DNA of 64,000 bases from Stutzerimonas stutzeri (GTDB lineage: Bacteria > Pseudomonadota > Gammaproteobacteria > Pseudomonadales > Pseudomonadaceae): positions 1-64,000 of the forward strand of contig NZ_JAMOIC010000023.1 of the NCBI RefSeq assembly GCF_024448895.1, given 5' to 3'. Shown piece after piece: positions 42,990 through 52,238 of the stretch. The notes below the pieces were generated by a model. It was not told the DNA's origin, did not search any database, and saw only the letters and a list, made by a program, of their open reading frames with translations. Each line of letters opens with the position of its first letter. Position 1 is the first letter of the stretch. Made by a program: the position numbers and the translations under genes.

Positions 42990-44351
42990 ATGCGATTCCC
43001 GAAGCCGCTCGTCCTGGCGATTGCCGCTGCAATCCTTCCACCCGTTTTCTCTGCGCCCGTCATGGCTGCCAGCAACATCCTGGTGGGTTGGGCGATGTTG
43101 CCTGCCGACACCTTCTCTGATGGTCCAACCTCGGGCCAGATGGCCAGCGCCAACCCCTACGGCACGTTTCAGCCGCCTTACGAAAATCTGCAGCCTGTGC
43201 AGGGGTTCTCCGCAGTGCTGCCGGGTGCTGACGAGAACAGCTTCGTGTTCATGACCGACAACGGCTTCGGTGCTCAGGGCAACTCCGCCGATACACTGTT
43301 GCGGCTCTATAGCGTGCGCCCGGATTTCCGTACCGCCACGGGCGGAAGCGGCAAGGTCAGCGCCAGCGACTACCTCAGCGGTGCAGCACTGGCACGCTTT
43401 ACTCATACCTCGCGCCTTACCCTCAATGACATCAACCAGAAGCTCGATCTGCCGATCCAGGCCGACTACCGCTTCTATTACAACGATGGCTCCAAGCCCC
43501 GTGTCGCTAGCGACATCGAGTTTGGGCGACTGCTCACCGGCGCTGACCTGGACATCGAGTCGGTACGTCGCGACAAGAACTGCGCAATGTGGTTTGGCGA
43601 CGAGTTTGGCCCCTATCTGCTCAAGACCGACGCGTCCGGCACGGTAACGCGCAGCGCCATTTCGTTGTCCGGCGTATACGCGCCGCAGCACAAGGATGTG
43701 GTGGCGGGGCGAGCGACCGCGAACCTCGGTGGCTCCGGCGGCTTCGAGGGGATGGCCATCAACCCGCGTGGTGATCGGCTCTATACCCTGCTGGAGAAAA
43801 CGGTCAATGGCGATCCGGCCGGCACACTGCGCATCAACGAATTCGATATCGACCAGGAGCGCTACACCGGCAAGGTCTTTTTCTACCGTATGCAGGCACC
43901 GGAGCACGCCATCGGCGACATGACTGCAATAGACGAGACCCGCTTCCTGATCATCGAGCGCAACGGCGCGACCGCTACCAATGGCACTCCATTCAAGAAG
44001 ATCTATTTGATCGACACACGCGGTGTCGCAAGCGGCGGGACCGTGCGCAAGACCGAAGTGGTGGACCTCATGCAGCTCGCCGATCCGGATGACCTGAACG
44101 GCGACGGCCAGCGCTCGTTTACCTTCCCCTACGTAACCATCGAAAGCGTGCTGCCGCTGGACTCGCGCACCTTGCTGGTGACCAACGACAACAACTTCCC
44201 TTATGGAGGAGGTCGTGGGCTCAACGCGGACGTAACAGAGTTCCTGAAAATCCGTCTCGCCAAGCCGATCCCCGGGGTTCGGCCACCGCATCTGCAGCAG
44301 GCCCGGGATGCGCGCCGGTGTGAGGTGTCAGGCGCATCAACCCAAGGCTAA
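42990..44351 (+). CDS. Esterase-like activity of phytase family protein
   Basis: A 453-residue exported protein with a signal peptide (1-27, cleavage AVMAA-SN) and a beta-propeller-like phytase-esterase domain: ENSFVFMTDNGFGAQ (about 80), MWFGDEFGPYLLKTDASG (about 198-215), GGSGGFEGMAINPRGDRLYTL (about 250-270), and DDLNGDGQRSFTFPYVTIES near the end. The family includes phytase-like and Ca-binding esterases, so it may release phosphate from organic sources. It is monocistronic, with an MDR oxidoreductase convergent at its 3' side. Confidence 0.85.
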   Translation: MRFPKPLVLAIAAAILPPVFSAPVMAASNILVGWAMLPADTFSDGPTSGQMASANPYGTFQPPYENLQPVQGFSAVLPGADENSFVFMTDNGFGAQGNSADTLLRLYSVRPDFRTATGGSGKVSASDYLSGAALARFTHTSRLTLNDINQKLDLPIQADYRFYYNDGSKPRVASDIEFGRLLTGADLDIESVRRDKNCAMWFGDEFGPYLLKTDASGTVTRSAISLSGVYAPQHKDVVAGRATANLGGSGGFEGMAINPRGDRLYTLLEKTVNGDPAGTLRINEFDIDQERYTGKVFFYRMQAPEHAIGDMTAIDETRFLIIERNGATATNGTPFKKIYLIDTRGVASGGTVRKTEVVDLMQLADPDDLNGDGQRSFTFPYVTIESVLPLDSRTLLVTNDNNFPYGGGRGLNADVTEFLKIRLAKPIPGVRPPHLQQARDARRCEVSGASTQG

Positions 44352-44467
44352 ACGCAGCTGCCAGGCAATAGCCTGGCAACGCGAGAATCGCCTGCTGCTC
44401 GCGAAGTGACGTCACGAGCAGCAGATAGGGGCGTGCGTCCGCACAAGCATGGGTTGGCTTGGCCGAA

Positions 44468-45502
44468 TCAAGCCTCGCCTACCTGGACAACGACCTTTCC
44501 AAAGTTCTTGCCTTCGAGCAGGCCAATGAGTGCCTCGGGTGCATTTTCCAGGCCCTGGACGATCTGTTCGCGGTACTTGATCTTGCCCTCCGCGTACCAC
44601 GCGCTCATGTCGCGGGCGAACTCGTCGTAGCGGTGGCCGTAGTCATTGAAGATGATGAAGCCCTGCATGCGCATGCGCTTCTTCAGCAGGGTGTCGAGCA
44701 GTAAGGGCAAGCGGTCCGGGCCATCCGGCAGGTCGGTGCTGTTGTATTGCGCGACTACGCCGCAGACCGGAACCCGGGCGCTGGTGTTGAGCAGTGGTAA
44801 TACGGCGTCGAAGACCTTGCCGCCGACGTTTTCGAAATACACATCGATACCGTCCGGGCACTGCTTGGCCAATTGCGCTGGAAAATCGTCGGCACGGTGA
44901 TCGATGCACGCGTCGAAGCCCAGTGTCTCCACCGCATGCCGGCATTTCTCCGAACCTCCAGCGATGCCCACTACGCGGCAACCTTTGAGCTTGCCGATCT
45001 GGCCGACGGTGGCGCCCACCGGCCCGGTTGCGGCGGCGACCACCAGCGTCTCACCGGCTTTGGGCTGACCGATGTCCAGCAGGCCCATGTAGGCAGTAAA
45101 GCCTGGCATTCCCAGCACCCCAAGTGCGTGCGAAGGATGCTTCATTTCAGCGCCGAGTTTGAGGAGGCCGTTGCCGTCGGACAGGGCGAAGTCCTGCCAG
45201 CCATTGCCGCTGAGTACCCATTCGCCTTCCTTATAGTCCGGGTGGCGTGACTCGACGACTTTACATACCGTGCCGCCGACCATTACGTCGTCGATTTCCA
45301 GCGGTGGCGCATAGGACGGCCCTGCGCTCATCCGGCCACGCATGTAAGGGTCGAGCGAGAGGTAGACGGTGCGAAGCAGGAGCTCGCCGTCGCCCGGGGT
45401 TGGTACCGGCCCGGTTTCAAGGCGGAAATTCTCGGCGGTGGGCGCGCCGTGCGGACGCGAAGCGAGGCGGATGCTGCGGTTGTGTTGCGCTTGCTGGGTC
45501 AT
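44468..45502 (-). CDS. NADP-dependent MDR oxidoreductase (CurA/YncB type)
   Basis: A 344-residue zinc-free medium-chain reductase. The leukotriene-B4 dehydrogenase-like pattern is complete: SLDPYMRGRMS (about 43), AATGPVGATVGQIGKLKGC (about 146-165; NADP Rossmann motif), YFENVGGKVFDAVLPLLN, and the C-terminal KYREQIVQGLENAPEALIGLLEGKNFGK. These reduce activated double bonds. Start at 45502 has GGGAGA 7 bases upstream; an ORF extension to 45526 is not needed. Single gene convergent with the phytase-like gene. Confidence 0.9.
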   Translation of the reverse strand: MTQQAQHNRSIRLASRPHGAPTAENFRLETGPVPTPGDGELLLRTVYLSLDPYMRGRMSAGPSYAPPLEIDDVMVGGTVCKVVESRHPDYKEGEWVLSGNGWQDFALSDGNGLLKLGAEMKHPSHALGVLGMPGFTAYMGLLDIGQPKAGETLVVAAATGPVGATVGQIGKLKGCRVVGIAGGSEKCRHAVETLGFDACIDHRADDFPAQLAKQCPDGIDVYFENVGGKVFDAVLPLLNTSARVPVCGVVAQYNSTDLPDGPDRLPLLLDTLLKKRMRMQGFIIFNDYGHRYDEFARDMSAWYAEGKIKYREQIVQGLENAPEALIGLLEGKNFGKVVVQVGEA

Positions 45503-46010
45503 TCGGTGTCTCCCGTGGGTCATCAAGACAGATGAGTGTGGGAGCGCGGTAAGCGTGGGGCGTTCAATAAATTGGAGCGAGGAGATTTACCGATGGCTGG
45601 GCTCTGTCGTGAATGCGCTCACCCTCTGCCCTGGATTAATACGAGATACCGAACTGCTGGCTCCCATTCGGCGGTTTGGAAGTAGCGCAGCCGAACCCTG
45701 GATGCGAAAAACCGGCTGTTTCATGCGTTCATACACGACTTAAGCACTGCTCAATATGCAGCTTCAGGCGATGCCGATGGCTTAGCCTGGTTCGGCTCGA
45801 GAGCCCGAAAACACTGCTCTGGAGGGCGATAAGAAGAGTTGTCATATTTCGTTGCAAGTTGCTGAACCCTTCCGAAGTTCCTCGGTCAGAGCAGTGCGTC
45901 ATGGCCAATGCACATGACGGCCCATGTGGCGCGCTAGACGCGCTGCAGAGTTCAGGCACCTGACTGCCTGAGTGTATTCCCGCCTACCTGATCGAGTGCC
46001 GAGCGCCGCA
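45503..46010. other. Intergenic region upstream of the glycosyltransferase fusion gene
   Basis: About 510 bp with no gene that I can support; the small open frames are Arg/Ser rich. GC is lower around 45820-45880 (AGTTGTCATATTTCG area), so this may hold the promoter of the divergent genes. No JUMPstart/ops element (RfaH) was recognised. Confidence 0.4.
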
Positions 46011-48068
46011 ATGGACCAGATATACGCAGTCGTACTGTCGTACAAACGCAAGGATTTGCTGAAGCGCTGCCTGGACGGGATAAACGCCCAGACGCGCCCC
46101 TGCGCCGGGATCATCGTTGTCGATAACGCCAGCAATGACGGCACCGAAGAGATGCTCCTGCAATCTCAGATCCCGAACCTGAAAGTGTACGTCCTGTCGC
46201 ATAACACAGGTGCGTCGGGCGGCTTCAGTGCCGGCTTCCGGATTGCCTACCAGCAGGGCGCCGACTACATCTGGATGATGGACGACGACGTGATTCCGGA
46301 GCCGAATGCCCTGGAAGAACTGCTCAATGCTGGTGACAGGTTGCAGGCCAAGAGCCATCCGTATTCCTTCCTTCTATCTCGGGCCTATACCGAAGATGGC
46401 CTGCTGACCAACGTGCCTAGCGTCGATACACGTACGAATGAAGTCGATTACGAAAACTGGCCGCTGCTGCTCGATCTGGGTGTGATCCCGGTGCGTCCTG
46501 CAACCTACGTGTCGATCCTTGTTCCGCGATCTTCGCTGAAGCGCCATGGGCTGCCGCTGGCTCCGATGTTCATGTGGGGCGATGACACTGAGTACACGAT
46601 GCGAATCAGTCAGGACGCACCCGGCTATCTGGTTGCGTCGAGTAAGGTTTGGCATCTGCGCAAGGTCAGTGGCTCGATCAGTATCCAGCGTGAGGTCGAT
46701 CCGAATCGAACGGCTCTTCACCGTCATTTCGTGCGTAACGAGCTCTTCATCGCGCGTCGCTACCACAGCCGTCGGCGCGTGGTAACGGTGTTCCTGTCGC
46801 GTCTGATCCTTGCGGTACGGATGTTCAAAGCGGGGCAGACGCATAAATCCCGAATTGTTTTCAAAGGTCTGCTTGAGAGCTTCCGCTTCAAGCCGACTCC
46901 GGAGTCTGCGGACGCCCCAGTCGAAGCACTCGGTGTGACCTATCGGGTATTGAGCCCGGAGCCGTCGAGTCAGAAGCCTGATGATGCCGTTCAGGTGAAA
47001 CCCGTCGAGACATCGCCAGCCGTGGAAGCGTCGACGCTTGAGGACAAGATCCCAAAGGCTGATCGCACCAATATGCGGGTGCTGGTTTGTGGTTCCGGTG
47101 GGCAAGTGGGTAACTGCATCCTCAACCAGGCTGCAAGCTTTGGCTTGGAAGCGATAGGGCTGACGAGGCAAGTGCTGGACATCACTTCGGCGACGCAGAT
47201 TCGTGAGGCCATCGAGCATTACAAGCCCGCCCTGATTATCAACGCTGCGGCCTATACCAACCTGGATCACGCCGAAGCGGAAGTGGCGCAGGCCGAAGCG
47301 GTAAACCGCGACGGTGCCGCCAATCTGGCGATCGCTGCGAAGCAGTTCGGCATCCCGTTATTTCACCTGTCCAGCGAGTACGTTTTCTCCGGTGACGGGA
47401 CAGCGCCCTATCGTGAGACCGATCAGCCGATGCCCAACAGCGTCTACGGCACGACCCGCCTGGCCGGCGAGGCGGCTATCAGCCAGACGCTGGACCGCTA
47501 CCTGATCCTGCGGACCAGCTGGATCTACGGCGAGCGGGGCAACAACTTCGTCAGGACCATGCTGAATCTGGGAAGCAAGACCGAGCAAATTTCGGTTGTC
47601 AGCGATCAGGTCGGCTGCCCGACGCGTGCTCGCAGTGTCGCGCGGGTATTCATCGAGCTCGCGCTGCGCTATTGCCGCGACGGTGACCTTCGGTGGGGGC
47701 TGTACCACTACAGCGGTTCGTCCTGGTGCAGTTGGGCTGAGTTTGCGACCGAGATCTTCCGGGAGGCAGAGCAGGCTGGGCTTATCGACAAGGCTCCACG
47801 TGTTCTACCGGTTCCCAGTGAGCGACTGCCGCGCGCAGCCATGCGGCCTGCCTGGTCGGTGCTGGACTGCACATTGATCGAGACAACGTTCGGCATTCGC
47901 CCCAAGCACTGGCGTGAAGAGCTCAATCATGTGATCCGCCGTATGAGCGATGTGCCAACGGCGCCCTGTGGACCGGCGCCGAGCAGGGTTCCGTTCAGGG
48001 CTTACCCCTTCAGCATCGGAGACGAGTCGGCACAGCGGAACGTATCTCAAGCGGTTAGCCAGATCTGA
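46011..48068 (+). CDS. Family 2 glycosyltransferase fused to RmlD-type dTDP-4-dehydrorhamnose reductase
   Basis: A 685-residue two-domain protein. Residues 1-280 are a GT-A glycosyltransferase (VVLSYKRKDLL, VDNASNDGTEEM, TGASGGFSAGF, MDDDVIPEPN with the DxD) of the rhamnosyl/galactofuranosyl type. A low-complexity linker (about 290-360) joins an RmlD/SDR domain (about 362-650: VLVCGSGGQVGNCI, SSEYVFSGDG, then YGTTRLAGE). In RmlD the catalytic pair is YxxxK; here Y479 is kept but K is R483, and the usual S-T-D-Y becomes SSEY. ATG 46011 gives a GT start; GTG 45972 is an alternative. The fusion and the SAF-domain dehydrogenase next to it suggest surface-sugar synthesis. Confidence 0.83.
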   Translation: MDQIYAVVLSYKRKDLLKRCLDGINAQTRPCAGIIVVDNASNDGTEEMLLQSQIPNLKVYVLSHNTGASGGFSAGFRIAYQQGADYIWMMDDDVIPEPNALEELLNAGDRLQAKSHPYSFLLSRAYTEDGLLTNVPSVDTRTNEVDYENWPLLLDLGVIPVRPATYVSILVPRSSLKRHGLPLAPMFMWGDDTEYTMRISQDAPGYLVASSKVWHLRKVSGSISIQREVDPNRTALHRHFVRNELFIARRYHSRRRVVTVFLSRLILAVRMFKAGQTHKSRIVFKGLLESFRFKPTPESADAPVEALGVTYRVLSPEPSSQKPDDAVQVKPVETSPAVEASTLEDKIPKADRTNMRVLVCGSGGQVGNCILNQAASFGLEAIGLTRQVLDITSATQIREAIEHYKPALIINAAAYTNLDHAEAEVAQAEAVNRDGAANLAIAAKQFGIPLFHLSSEYVFSGDGTAPYRETDQPMPNSVYGTTRLAGEAAISQTLDRYLILRTSWIYGERGNNFVRTMLNLGSKTEQISVVSDQVGCPTRARSVARVFIELALRYCRDGDLRWGLYHYSGSSWCSWAEFATEIFREAEQAGLIDKAPRVLPVPSERLPRAAMRPAWSVLDCTLIETTFGIRPKHWREELNHVIRRMSDVPTAPCGPAPSRVPFRAYPFSIGDESAQRNVSQAVSQI

Positions 48069-48146
48069 TTAGACCGAACGGTCGAGTCGTAAAATTTTTC
48101 TAAATGTTACGGTCTTAGGGCCACAACAGTACTAAGGGATTTAGTG

Positions 48147-49355
48147 ATGACGGACGCAGTAATCAAGAGAGTCGGCGTGTCGGGTACAGGGATGATTTCG
48201 CACTGCTTTGTCCGCCTGATCATGCAGCACTACAAGGACATGGCAATCAGTCGCGTCCTTACCCGCAGACGCATCGACTCCATGCGCGACTTCCCGGCCA
48301 GGGATGCGTTGACCAATTCCATCGATGACCTGCTGGAGCATTCGGACATAATCGTCGAGTGCACGGGCGATGTGTTTTTCGGGACGGAAGTCATCGAGCG
48401 TGCGTTCGAAGCCGGGATTCCGGTCGTCACCATCAATGCCGAGCTTCAGATAACCACCGGCTCCTACCTTTCCGGCAAAGGCCTGCTGACCGAAGCAGAA
48501 GGCGATCAGCCGGGATCCCTGGCGGCGCTGCGTGAAGATGCGTTGCTCATGGGCTTCCAGCCGCTTGTCTACGGCAACATGAAGGGTTACCTGAACCACA
48601 ACCCGAGCCGCGAAGACATGGCCTACTGGTCCAAGCGTCAGGGCACCAGTATTGAACAGACCACCTCGTTCACCGATGGCACCAAGGTGCAGATCGAGCA
48701 GGCTGTGGTGGGTAATGGATTCGGCGCGACGATCTCCAGGCGTGGCCTCGAAGGTGTCGCTTCGACGGATCTGAACGTCAGCGGCAACGCACTAGGCTTG
48801 ATTGCCGAAGGGATCGGTCAGCCCATCGTCGATTATGTGTTGCCAAGCGGCTATTCGGCCGGCGGTGTATTTCTGGTCTGTCGACACGATGAGGATCAGG
48901 CGCCGGCAATCGAATACTTCAAGATGGGCGCTGGCCCTTACTATGTGCTGACCCGACCCTTCCACCTGTGCTCGCTCGAAGTCGGCAAGACGGTGCGTCG
49001 GGTGCTGGCCGGTGGCGGGGTGTTGTTGAACAACTCCGTGACGCCAACATTGGGTGTTGCCGCTATCGCCAAGCGTGAGATGAAAGCTGGCGACATGATC
49101 AGCCGTGGTATCGGTGGTTTCGACGTGCGTGGCGAAGCGGTCAGGCTAGTCGATGAACTCAACCATGTGCCCATCGGCCTGCTGAGAAATACCGTTTTGA
49201 AAAGGGCTGTCGAGCCGGGTCAGTTGCTCACCTTCGACGATATCGAAGTGCAGCCGAGTCGTGTGCTGGACATCATTATTCAGCAGCAGAAAATGATCCC
49301 GCGGATCGAGTCGATTCATTCAGGCAGCGGGATGCTTCAGCAGGCTCAGCAATAA
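48147..49355 (+). CDS. SAF-domain NAD(P)-dependent dehydrogenase (homoserine dehydrogenase-like)
   Basis: A 402-residue protein with an N-terminal NAD(P) Rossmann domain (VGVSGTGMISHCFVRLI; DIIVECTGDVFFGTEVIE) and a C-terminal SAF domain (about 315-395: LKRAVEPGQLLTFDDIEV). It belongs to the predicted homoserine dehydrogenase group (COG4091 type), whose members act on diverse sugar- or hydroxy-acid-related substrates, some of them in surface or branched-sugar metabolism. ATG 48147 has AAGGGA 8 bases upstream. It follows the glycosyltransferase-RmlD gene by 78 bp and is probably in the same pathway. Confidence 0.82.
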   Translation: MTDAVIKRVGVSGTGMISHCFVRLIMQHYKDMAISRVLTRRRIDSMRDFPARDALTNSIDDLLEHSDIIVECTGDVFFGTEVIERAFEAGIPVVTINAELQITTGSYLSGKGLLTEAEGDQPGSLAALREDALLMGFQPLVYGNMKGYLNHNPSREDMAYWSKRQGTSIEQTTSFTDGTKVQIEQAVVGNGFGATISRRGLEGVASTDLNVSGNALGLIAEGIGQPIVDYVLPSGYSAGGVFLVCRHDEDQAPAIEYFKMGAGPYYVLTRPFHLCSLEVGKTVRRVLAGGGVLLNNSVTPTLGVAAIAKREMKAGDMISRGIGGFDVRGEAVRLVDELNHVPIGLLRNTVLKRAVEPGQLLTFDDIEVQPSRVLDIIIQQQKMIPRIESIHSGSGMLQQAQQ

Positions 49356-49544
49356 GCCGTTGAAACAGAACTGAACATTGGTGCGGGGCTTGGGCTGTTT
49401 CAGTAGAGGGGCGCTGGCCACGCTCTAAACCAATGTGGCATGGGGCTTGATCAAGCACAGCTCCATTCAGAACAGAATATGTTCATGTCATCGACAGCCA
49501 GCGGATGCCGCGCCACTCGGCATCCATCTGGCTTGATCGCTGCG

Positions 49545-49760
49545 CTATACGAGCCGAGCGTTATCCCCGTTCGATACGAGTGCACCGGGTTCGCTTATGG
49601 TATTCCAAAGCGTTTTCGCCAATTGCACAACCGCACCGCCGAAGCCTAAGGCTTCGTTCTGAGCGTCCTGCTCGTTTTCAAATACCGCCAACACGCTGCC
49701 GTAGGAGTAGACGACTCCCCATTGCTCGGTGTTTTCGGTGTCTGCCTTTATGATGTCCAT
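49545..49760 (-). CDS. Small conserved hypothetical protein
   Basis: A 71-residue protein (MDIIKADTENTEQWGVVYSY...), not recognised. It has an aromatic-rich beta-like core (VVYSYGSVLAVFENEQDAQ) and an Ala/Gly helix. AGGAA lies 9 bases before the ATG, supporting the start at 49760 over the 49868 extension. Single gene. Confidence 0.6.
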   Translation of the reverse strand: MDIIKADTENTEQWGVVYSYGSVLAVFENEQDAQNEALGFGGAVVQLAKTLWNTISEPGALVSNGDNARLV

Positions 49761-50024
49761 CGATGTTCTTCCTGAGGATGTTTCGAGGTGTGACAAAATC
49801 ACGGCGCATTGATACCACGGAGTCAAATAAACGGCAATTGCCGTTCGGCGGCAGATTTGCGGGGTCAAGGCTGCAAGGCAGCAGAGCCGTCTAAAAGGGA
49901 CCGGGATTGTTAACCGGATCCGGCGAATCGCTGGCTTCGCGCCTCAATCAAATGTTTGCTGTATGTTGTCTAAGGCTGCACTGCAGAGGCGGATCATGGC
50001 GCCTGAGTGCAGCCGTGTTTCAGC

Positions 50025-50390
50025 TTAAATGCGACGCTCACCGGGGTGGGTTTCATGACCCATGGGCGTCGCGTCTGGAAGGGTGACTTCAGGCTCGGAG
50101 AAGTCCGGGCTATGCACCTCGGAATCCATTGGCATGTGGCTGTAGCGCTGTTTGTCCGCCAGGTTCTGATGGTGCGCCTGCTGTTCGCCTTCGGTCAGGA
50201 TGCGCTTGGCCTCACAGCGGCCGCTCATTTCGCGTGCTAACGCCATTCCGCCCATGGCTAGCTGCAACATGCCGCTGAGGCCGCCGCGGCGTAGGCCCTT
50301 GCCAAGTAGCATCAAGCCGCCGGCAACCGAAGCGGTGCGCTCCCAGCCATGTACGTTCTGTGGTGCAGTCTTGTCGAAAAGTCGATTCAT
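50025..50390 (-). CDS. Small membrane-associated protein (DUF2892-like)
   Basis: A 121-residue protein with an N-terminal segment NVHGWERTASVAGGLMLLGKGLRRGGLSGMLQLAMGGMALAREMSGRCEAK that matches DUF2892 inner-membrane proteins (WERxxSxxGGxxLLGxGL) with two Gly/Ala-rich hydrophobic segments, followed by a soluble acidic/His tail. Exact role unknown. It is separated by 45 bp from the small acidic protein gene upstream on the same strand. Confidence 0.68.
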   Translation of the reverse strand: MNRLFDKTAPQNVHGWERTASVAGGLMLLGKGLRRGGLSGMLQLAMGGMALAREMSGRCEAKRILTEGEQQAHHQNLADKQRYSHMPMDSEVHSPDFSEPEVTLPDATPMGHETHPGERRI

Positions 50391-50435
50391 GGTCGTCTAC
50401 TCATCTATCTGTGTGGGAAGGGTGGTGAACGGCAT

Positions 50436-50570
50436 TCAACCGAGCGGACTTTCGTCCAGGTCCTCGCGTTCATCGGTGCTTGAAGTATCAGCAGAATTTG
50501 GCTCGTCGCCGTATTCGTCATAATCCGGCGAAGTCATATCTTCGTCCGGTTTGGATTCGGTGCTGTTCAT
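50436..50570 (-). CDS. Small acidic hypothetical protein
   Basis: A 44-codon frame too short for most gene callers: MNSTESKPDEDMTSPDYDEY... ending DEREDLDESPLG, with 18 Asp/Glu and no aromatic membrane segment. GAGG lies 6 bases before the ATG, a good ribosome site. It lies 45 bp upstream of the DUF2892-like gene on the same strand and may form an operon with it. Its expression and function are unproven. Confidence 0.42.
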   Translation of the reverse strand: MNSTESKPDEDMTSPDYDEYGDEPNSADTSSTDEREDLDESPLG

Positions 50571-51063
50571 GGCTAACCTCACTGGTGTGTAAGGTTCGGC
50601 AACGGCGCTTGCTTGTTCGTTCTAGGTGACGGATGAACGGAATGGGCTCCGATAGCCCTTTATGGTTGGTTGCCGGTAAGCATCGCGGTCCTAGGGCAAT
50701 GCTTGACACCGGAGAGGCACTCGCGCAAATTCCCCTAAACGTAATCTGATTACGCAAAAACAATAGCGCGCCGATCTTCGAGCGCGACATGACCTCAGCG
50801 TGGCAATGACGATGGAACAACTGGTCTTCCCCGGCTTCTGCTTATCCTTCCATGCACCTTCTCTCTGTGTGCATGCAGAAGCCCACGCCTATTCGCGCGG
50901 CTACGGTCAGGCCGTGTGAGCCGCTGACATGAAGACTCTTGGCTTTCGATTGACCCTTGGCGACCACCTCGGTCGCAGCGTCCGCGGGATTTCCTGTGCG
51001 CCGCCGAGTTGAGCATCGGTAACTGCTAACTCGTCTACGTACCGTTATTCCAAGGAGCCAATC
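50571..51063. promoter_or_regulatory. Divergent regulatory region upstream of hppD with two palindromes
   Basis: About 490 bp between the small acidic gene (leftward) and hppD (rightward). It contains a -35-like TTGACA (50703-50708) 17 bases before CAAATT, a perfect palindrome CGTAATC-T-GATTACG (50740-50754) and a second inverted pair CATGCAC/GTGCATG (50851-50857, 50869-50875). The first palindrome could be an operator; no protein can be assigned. No gene was found in it. Confidence 0.4.
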
Positions 51064-52143
51064 ATGGCCGACCTGTATGAAAACCCAATGGGCCTCATGG
51101 GCTTCGAGTTCATCGAATTCGCCTCGCCCACACCTAATGTCATCGAGCCCGTTCTGGAAAGCATGGGCTTCACCCACGTAGCCAACCACCGTTCGAAAGA
51201 CGTCGCGCTGTATCGTCAGGGCGAGATCAACGCCATCGTCAACCGTGAAGCCAAAGGCCTGCCTGCCTACTTCGCCGCCGAACATGGGCCGTCCGTTTGT
51301 GGCATGGCGTTTCGTGTGAGGGATGCGCAGAAAGCCTATTCTCGCGCGCTGGAACTGGGCGCCCAGGCGATCGAACTGCCCACCGGGCCGATGGAACTAC
51401 GGCTGCCCGCCATCAAGGGCATCGGCGGTGCACCGTTGTATCTGATCGATCGCTTCGGTGAAGGCAGCTCGATCTACGACATCGACTTTGTCTTCCTCGA
51501 AGGTGTCGACCGTCATCCTGTCGGCGCCGGGCTGAAGATCATCGATCACCTGACCCACAACGTGTACCGCGGGCGCATGGCCTACTGGGCGGACTTCTAC
51601 GAGAAGCTGTTCAATTTCCGTGAGATCCGCTACTTCGATATCAAGGGCGAATACACCGGCTTGACGTCCAAGGCCATGACCGCCCCGGACGGCATGATCC
51701 GCATCCCGCTCAATGAGGAATCATCGAAAGGCGCTGGCCAGATCGAGGAGTTCCTTATGCAGTTCAACGGTGAGGGGATTCAGCACGTTGCCTTCCTCAC
51801 CGACAACCTGATCGAGACCTGGGACAAGCTGAAGGCTGGCGGCACGGTATTCATGACTGCACCGCCCGAGACCTACTACGAAATGCTCGAGGGCCGGCTG
51901 CCCGGCCATGGCGAGCCAGTGGAAGAGTTAAAGTCGCGGGGCATTTTGCTGGACGGCGCGCTGGAAGACGGTGAGCAGCGCCTGCTGCTGCAGATCTTTT
52001 CCGGCACCGTGCTGGGCCCGGTCTTCTTCGAGTTCATTCAGCGCAAGGGCGATAGCGGATTTGGTGAAGGCAACTTCAAGGCGCTGTTCGAATCCATCGA
52101 GCGAGACCAGATCAAACGTGGCGTGCTAAGCACAGCGGAATAA
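51064..52143 (+). CDS. hppD: 4-hydroxyphenylpyruvate dioxygenase
   Basis: A 359-residue Fe(II) dioxygenase converting 4-hydroxyphenylpyruvate to homogentisate in tyrosine degradation. The iron ligands are H162 (IDHLTHNV), H241 (IQHVAFLT) and E323 (FFEFIQR), aligning with the known ligands of the Pseudomonas enzyme. The two vicinal-oxygen-chelate halves and the C-terminal helix are complete; length matches the family (357). GGAGCC precedes the ATG. No hmgA or other tyrosine-pathway gene is adjacent. Confidence 0.95.
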   Translation: MADLYENPMGLMGFEFIEFASPTPNVIEPVLESMGFTHVANHRSKDVALYRQGEINAIVNREAKGLPAYFAAEHGPSVCGMAFRVRDAQKAYSRALELGAQAIELPTGPMELRLPAIKGIGGAPLYLIDRFGEGSSIYDIDFVFLEGVDRHPVGAGLKIIDHLTHNVYRGRMAYWADFYEKLFNFREIRYFDIKGEYTGLTSKAMTAPDGMIRIPLNEESSKGAGQIEEFLMQFNGEGIQHVAFLTDNLIETWDKLKAGGTVFMTAPPETYYEMLEGRLPGHGEPVEELKSRGILLDGALEDGEQRLLLQIFSGTVLGPVFFEFIQRKGDSGFGEGNFKALFESIERDQIKRGVLSTAE

Positions 52144-52152
52144 GCCGTCGAT

Positions 52153-52188
52153 AATCGCGGTGGTCGCAGGTCGGCCTCCGCGATTTCT
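52153..52188 (+). terminator. Hairpin terminator after hppD
   Basis: AATCGCGG (52153-52160) pairs perfectly with CCGCGATT (52178-52185) with a 17-base loop, followed by TTCT. It is 10 bases past the hppD stop and 50 bp before the convergent DUF547 gene 3' end. Confidence 0.5.
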
Positions 52189-52238
52189 GCCGATGCCGTT
52201 TCCGGCGGCGCCTGCATGCTAGGTTCGAGGCTTTCGCT

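Noticed and set aside
42915-44291. 458-residue minus-strand open frame
   Set aside because: Antisense of the phytase-like gene; no ribosome site, no recognisable domain, and the plus strand has a signal peptide and family motifs.
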